DNA of 64,000 nt, from assembly GCA_035448825.1 (NCBI GenBank), contig DAOTJS010000001.1, positions 1 to 64,000 on the forward strand, read 5' to 3'. Origin of the DNA: JAGNGI01 sp035448825 (GTDB lineage: Bacteria > Fidelibacterota > UBA2242). Positions 61,124 to 64,000 of this stretch are shown piece after piece. A program made the position numbers and the translations under genes. Under the pieces are notes generated by a model. That model saw only the letters and a list, made by a program, of their open reading frames with translations, had not been told where the DNA came from and ran no database searches. Numbering within the stretch: position 1 is the first letter of the stretch; each line of letters starts with the position of its first letter.

Positions 61124-62044
61124 ATGAAAAAAGCACCCAAACTCCTTTTTGTAGTGAACACACGAAAACGGGTACATTCGATTTCGCTCAGTTGGGGAAA
61201 GTTGATTGCCGTTGTCGCCGGTGGAGTTTTCCTCCTTATTTTTGTCATTATTTTAGGCGCCAATTTGTTTTCTAATCTGGTTTATCAATCCAGGTTAACT
61301 CGTCTTAAGAAAAACAATAATCGGTTGGTTTCAACCTTTTACGACCTGAATAATCGCATCCAGAAAATGGAATCGGATATTAGCATGCTGGTTGAAAAAG
61401 ACAAGGCTCTACGAACCTACGGTGATCTCCCTGTAATTGATCAGGACATCCGCCGGCTTGGTGTTGGTGGTCGTTTAATGCCCAAATCGGACGAATTAGA
61501 TCAGCTCCTACCTGAGAGTGATATAAAAGTTTCGGAATTAGTCAATAATCTGGATCGCCTGGCGCGGGAAATTAAATTTGAGCGCATCAGTTATGAAACG
61601 ATTTATGATGCTTTCAAAAATCGTTCCGATCAGATTCAGTCCACTCCGTCCATTCGACCGGTTTATACTGGTTTTATCAATGACGGTTTTGGTTACCGGA
61701 GAGATCCGTTTACCGGTCGGAGAGAGTTCCATTATGGTTTAGATATTACGACGCCAACTGGGACTCCAGTTTTTGTGACGGCTGATGGAGTCGTCGGTAA
61801 ATCCGGGTATCAAGGTGGATATGGTTACGTGGTCGAAGTCAATCACGGCTACGGATATTCAACCCTCTATGCTCATCTTTCGAAAATATTAGTTCGATCC
61901 GGCGATGCCGTTAAACGCGGTCAAAAAATCGGCGAGGTCGGCACCACCGGCCGCACGACCGGACCGCATTTGCACTACGAAGTAAAGCAGTTTAATATCA
62001 ATAAAAATCCGCTTGACTTTTTCTTCTCCGGATATATTCGTTAA
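61124..62044 (+). CDS. M23 peptidoglycan metalloendopeptidase with N-terminal anchor
   Basis: 306 residues: one membrane segment (about 25-47), a periplasmic coiled coil (55-90, 125-160), then an M23/LytM domain (about 185-300) with FHYGLDITTPTGTPV (metal His and Asp), YAHLS and GPHLHYEV (H-x-H). All zinc ligands are present, so it should cut peptide cross-links in peptidoglycan rather than act as an EnvC-type activator. Anchored M23 proteins serve in cell-wall growth and division. Confidence 0.93.
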   Translation: MKKAPKLLFVVNTRKRVHSISLSWGKLIAVVAGGVFLLIFVIILGANLFSNLVYQSRLTRLKKNNNRLVSTFYDLNNRIQKMESDISMLVEKDKALRTYGDLPVIDQDIRRLGVGGRLMPKSDELDQLLPESDIKVSELVNNLDRLAREIKFERISYETIYDAFKNRSDQIQSTPSIRPVYTGFINDGFGYRRDPFTGRREFHYGLDITTPTGTPVFVTADGVVGKSGYQGGYGYVVEVNHGYGYSTLYAHLSKILVRSGDAVKRGQKIGEVGTTGRTTGPHLHYEVKQFNINKNPLDFFFSGYIR

Positions 62045-62124
62045 GCGTAGATTCATTCCCTCATATAAATTTCTTAGTTTTCATTTCCAAAACCGGTTTT
62101 ATATTTTAAATTTCAGCAGTTACG

Positions 62125-63423
62125 ATGGAAGCCCGCAAATTTTATATCGAAACCTACGGCTGTCAAATGAATGAAGCTGACTCTGAATTAGTTGCCGGAT
62201 TACTGCAAGAAGCTAATTATCAGCCGACTGGTTTACCCGAAGAAGCCGATCTGATTCTAATTAATTCTTGTAGCGTTCGCGAAAATGCCGAAAAGCGGGC
62301 GCTGGCTCGATTGTCACAATTTAAAAGTTTGAAGAAAAAGAAACCGGAGCTACTATTAGGACTTATCGGTTGTGTCGCTCAGCAAGATTATGATGAAATT
62401 CATGATGAGAATCAATTTGTGGATTTAGTTTTGGGTCCGGATTCCTATCGCAATTTACCAGAATACTTAAATCAGAAGCGAGTTCCAGTCGTGGATGTGA
62501 ATCTATCGCGCACCGAAGTTTATGATGATCTCATTCCATCTCGCAATAGCGCGGTCAATGCCTGGGTCTCGATTATGCGCGGCTGTAATAAATTTTGTGC
62601 TTTTTGCATAGTTCCGTATCTGCGCGGCAGAGAACGCAGTCGCTCACCACAGAGCATTATCAATGAAATTCAGCAAGCACTAAATGAAGGTTATCGAGAA
62701 GTAACCTTGCTTGGCCAAAATGTCAATTCCTATCATTACGGCACCTATCGTTTTCCGGAATTGCTTGAGGCAGTTGCTGCCATACCGGGTTTAAGACGCA
62801 TTCGTTTTACTTCGCCTCATCCCAGCGATGTTGACGAAAAAATGCTGGCGGTTATGCAATCACATTCCAATATTTGTAAACAAATTCACTTGCCTCTTCA
62901 GGCGGGCTCATCTCGGGTCCTAAAGTTAATGAACCGTACCTACGATCAGGCGCATTATCTCAAAGTAGTCGCTATGATTAGAGACTATCTACCCGAGGTC
63001 GCCCTTACAACGGATATTATCGTCGGTTTTCCGGGTGAAACCGAAGCTGATTTTGAACAGACTTTGCAGATAATGCAGTCTGTCAAATTCGACGCGGCTT
63101 TTATGTTCAAATATTCACCGCGTCCGGGAACCAAAGCGGCTAAAATGACCGACGATGTCCCGGAAGAAGAAAAATCGCGCCGCCTGAAAGCCGTTATCCA
63201 GCTTCAAAAAAGTCATACTTTGGAACGTAATAAAGCCTTGGTCGGTACGATTCAGGAAGTATTAATTGATGGAGTCAGCAAGAAGAATCCAGATGAAATG
63301 ATCGGTCGTACCGATTCCAACAAAATCGTTGTGATAAAAGAAGGACATCCTAGAGTCGGTGAGTTTTGTAATGTCCAGATCGAAAAGGCTGTGGGAGTGT
63401 CTTTATTTGGTAAAATCGTTTAA
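62125..63423 (+). CDS. miaB: tRNA-2-methylthio-N6-dimethylallyladenosine synthase MiaB
   Basis: 432 residues: the N-terminal UPF0004 domain (YIETYGCQMNEADSE, SCSVRENAEKRA, GCVAQ) with three cysteines for the auxiliary cluster, the radical-SAM motif GCNKFCAFCIVPY (C-x-x-x-C-x-x-C), LPLQAGSSRVLKLMNR and a C-terminal TRAM domain. It adds methylthio to A37 of tRNAs reading U-starting codons. The DXP-pathway genes in this window provide the prenyl precursor of its substrate. Confidence 0.95.
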   Translation: MEARKFYIETYGCQMNEADSELVAGLLQEANYQPTGLPEEADLILINSCSVRENAEKRALARLSQFKSLKKKKPELLLGLIGCVAQQDYDEIHDENQFVDLVLGPDSYRNLPEYLNQKRVPVVDVNLSRTEVYDDLIPSRNSAVNAWVSIMRGCNKFCAFCIVPYLRGRERSRSPQSIINEIQQALNEGYREVTLLGQNVNSYHYGTYRFPELLEAVAAIPGLRRIRFTSPHPSDVDEKMLAVMQSHSNICKQIHLPLQAGSSRVLKLMNRTYDQAHYLKVVAMIRDYLPEVALTTDIIVGFPGETEADFEQTLQIMQSVKFDAAFMFKYSPRPGTKAAKMTDDVPEEEKSRRLKAVIQLQKSHTLERNKALVGTIQEVLIDGVSKKNPDEMIGRTDSNKIVVIKEGHPRVGEFCNVQIEKAVGVSLFGKIV

Positions 63424-63437
63424 ATTGTGAGGTGATT

Positions 63438-63764
63438 ATGAAAATTTTACGCTGGGCTGTAACGCTTTTGATTATGTTTTTAATTGTGTTCTTTGTTATC
63501 CAGAACTCAAACTTGAATCCACCAGTGAAAATTCATTTTTTCTGGAAGTCATCCGTGGTTGAAATGGATGTCCTGATTCTGGTCTTTTTGACTTTTATCC
63601 TGGGACTCGTGATTGGCTTTTTAATTACTGGCATCAAGATTCTTGCCAGCAAGAACGAACTGCGGGTTCTATCGAACGACTATAAAAAATTGAAAAAGGA
63701 AGTCGATTTGTTGCGCAATCAGGGACTCGAAGAAACCGAAAATAGTAATTCAAAAACTGAATAA
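63438..63764 (+). CDS. lapA: LapA-domain (DUF1049) membrane protein
   Basis: About 108 residues from ATG at 63438 (GTGAGGTGATT before it). Two membrane segments (about 5-22 and 42-65) flank the conserved NSNLNPPVKIHFFW loop, with a coiled-coil tail. In Gammaproteobacteria LapA and LapB control LPS synthesis through LpxC breakdown. The next gene looks like the start of LapB, so the pair is conserved here. Confidence 0.87.
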   Translation: MKILRWAVTLLIMFLIVFFVIQNSNLNPPVKIHFFWKSSVVEMDVLILVFLTFILGLVIGFLITGIKILASKNELRVLSNDYKKLKKEVDLLRNQGLEETENSNSKTE

Positions 63765-63776
63765 GCAGGGAAAAAT

Positions 63777-64000
63777 ATGACTTTACTGGATATACTTTTA
63801 ACGCTGGTTTTAATCGGGCTTATTGTATTTATCATAGTCAATTTGACGAACCGACACCGCCTTAGCCGATCAGAGAATTCAGGCAGTCTTTATGCGAGGG
63901 CGCTCAATCATATGTTGCATGGTGAAAATGATACAGCGATCCGCTTGTTTCGGGAGGTGATCCGGACTGACACTGATAACATTGATGCCTACATCAATCT
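63777..64000 (+). CDS. Start of a TPR protein, LapB-like (runs off the window)
   Basis: 74 codons are visible from ATG at 63777, 12 bp after lapA. A membrane segment (about 4-22) is followed by a TPR-like helix pair (LYARALNHMLHGENDTAIRLFREVI...NIDAYIN). This matches the N-terminal anchor and first TPR of LapB/YciM, which in E. coli links FtsH to LpxC. The gene continues past the edge, so the zinc-binding C-terminus cannot be checked. Confidence 0.72.
   Translation, partial: MTLLDILLTLVLIGLIVFIIVNLTNRHRLSRSENSGSLYARALNHMLHGENDTAIRLFREVIRTDTDNIDAYIN

Overview
The window is a stretch of bacterial chromosome of moderate GC content. Several exported proteins (GH5-like hydrolase, polysaccharide deacetylase, endonuclease I, the 1,000-residue protein near 58-60 kb) end in a 'YPNPFN...' type A sorting domain of the type IX secretion system, which points to the Fibrobacteres-Chlorobi-Bacteroidetes (FCB) superphylum. 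The gene mix (class I aldolase, DXP isoprenoid pathway, PdxST, SSS sugar symporter, rubrerythrin, superoxide reductase, flavodiiron protein) suits a polysaccharide-degrading anaerobe or microaerophile from a poorly cultured FCB lineage (Ignavibacteria, Calditrichota or KSB1-like). This placement is inference from protein style, not from a marker tree.

Layout. 1-9.1 kb: a truncated metalloprotease, an exported RraA-like protein and a four-gene beta-mannan unit (symporter, 2-epimerase, GH130 phosphorylase, secreted GH5-like enzyme). 9.2-13.6 kb: a decayed zone with an IS5-type transposase remnant, two polysaccharide deacetylases, a GH31 pseudogene and an array of short palindromes. 13.6-19.7 kb (minus): phospholipase D-like protein, PlsY overlapping a DhaL-DegV (FakA/FakB-like) fusion, two membrane proteins, class I aldolase. 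19.8-23.2 kb (plus): oxidative-stress run of Fur-type regulator, Nfu, metallochaperone, rubrerythrin, rubredoxin, flavodiiron protein and a ferritin-like protein. 23.3-32.2 kb: dGTPase-like, alpha-galactosidase, alternative oxidase, RRM protein, endonuclease I, EF-G and mannose-6-phosphate isomerase.

32.2-33.1 kb holds the most unusual structure. A tRNA-Asn gene is followed 11 nt later by a small GIY-YIG nuclease gene. That gene, together with a piece of the tRNA, is repeated as a near-perfect 343-bp tandem copy, and further tRNA fragments carrying GC-rich palindromes lie on both sides. A second tRNA gene (Gly, 38.8 kb) also has its 3' end duplicated downstream with a palindromic insert.

33.1-41.0 kb (minus): HIT protein, EF-G-like GTPase with an altered G4 motif, acyl-CoA synthetase-like enzyme, small membrane exporter, glycosyltransferase, short asparaginase, and a second oxidative-stress operon (superoxide reductase, ferritin, ferritin-like protein). 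41.4-54.3 kb (plus): NrnA, dCTP deaminase, IspH, PdxS, PdxT, Dxs, a repeat-built lipoprotein beside an outer-membrane barrel, exonuclease III, a CE7 acetyl esterase. 54.4-60.7 kb (minus): response regulator, HypB, HypA, HypE set among 10-bp and 8-bp tandem repeats, and a large T9SS cargo. 61.1-64.0 kb (plus): M23 peptidase, MiaB, LapA and the start of LapB.

A theme joining separate loci is degradation of galactosylated and acetylated beta-mannan: a secreted GH5-like enzyme, alpha-galactosidase and acetyl esterase outside; symporter, epimerase, GH130 phosphorylase, ManA and aldolase inside. A second theme is dioxygen and superoxide detoxification.
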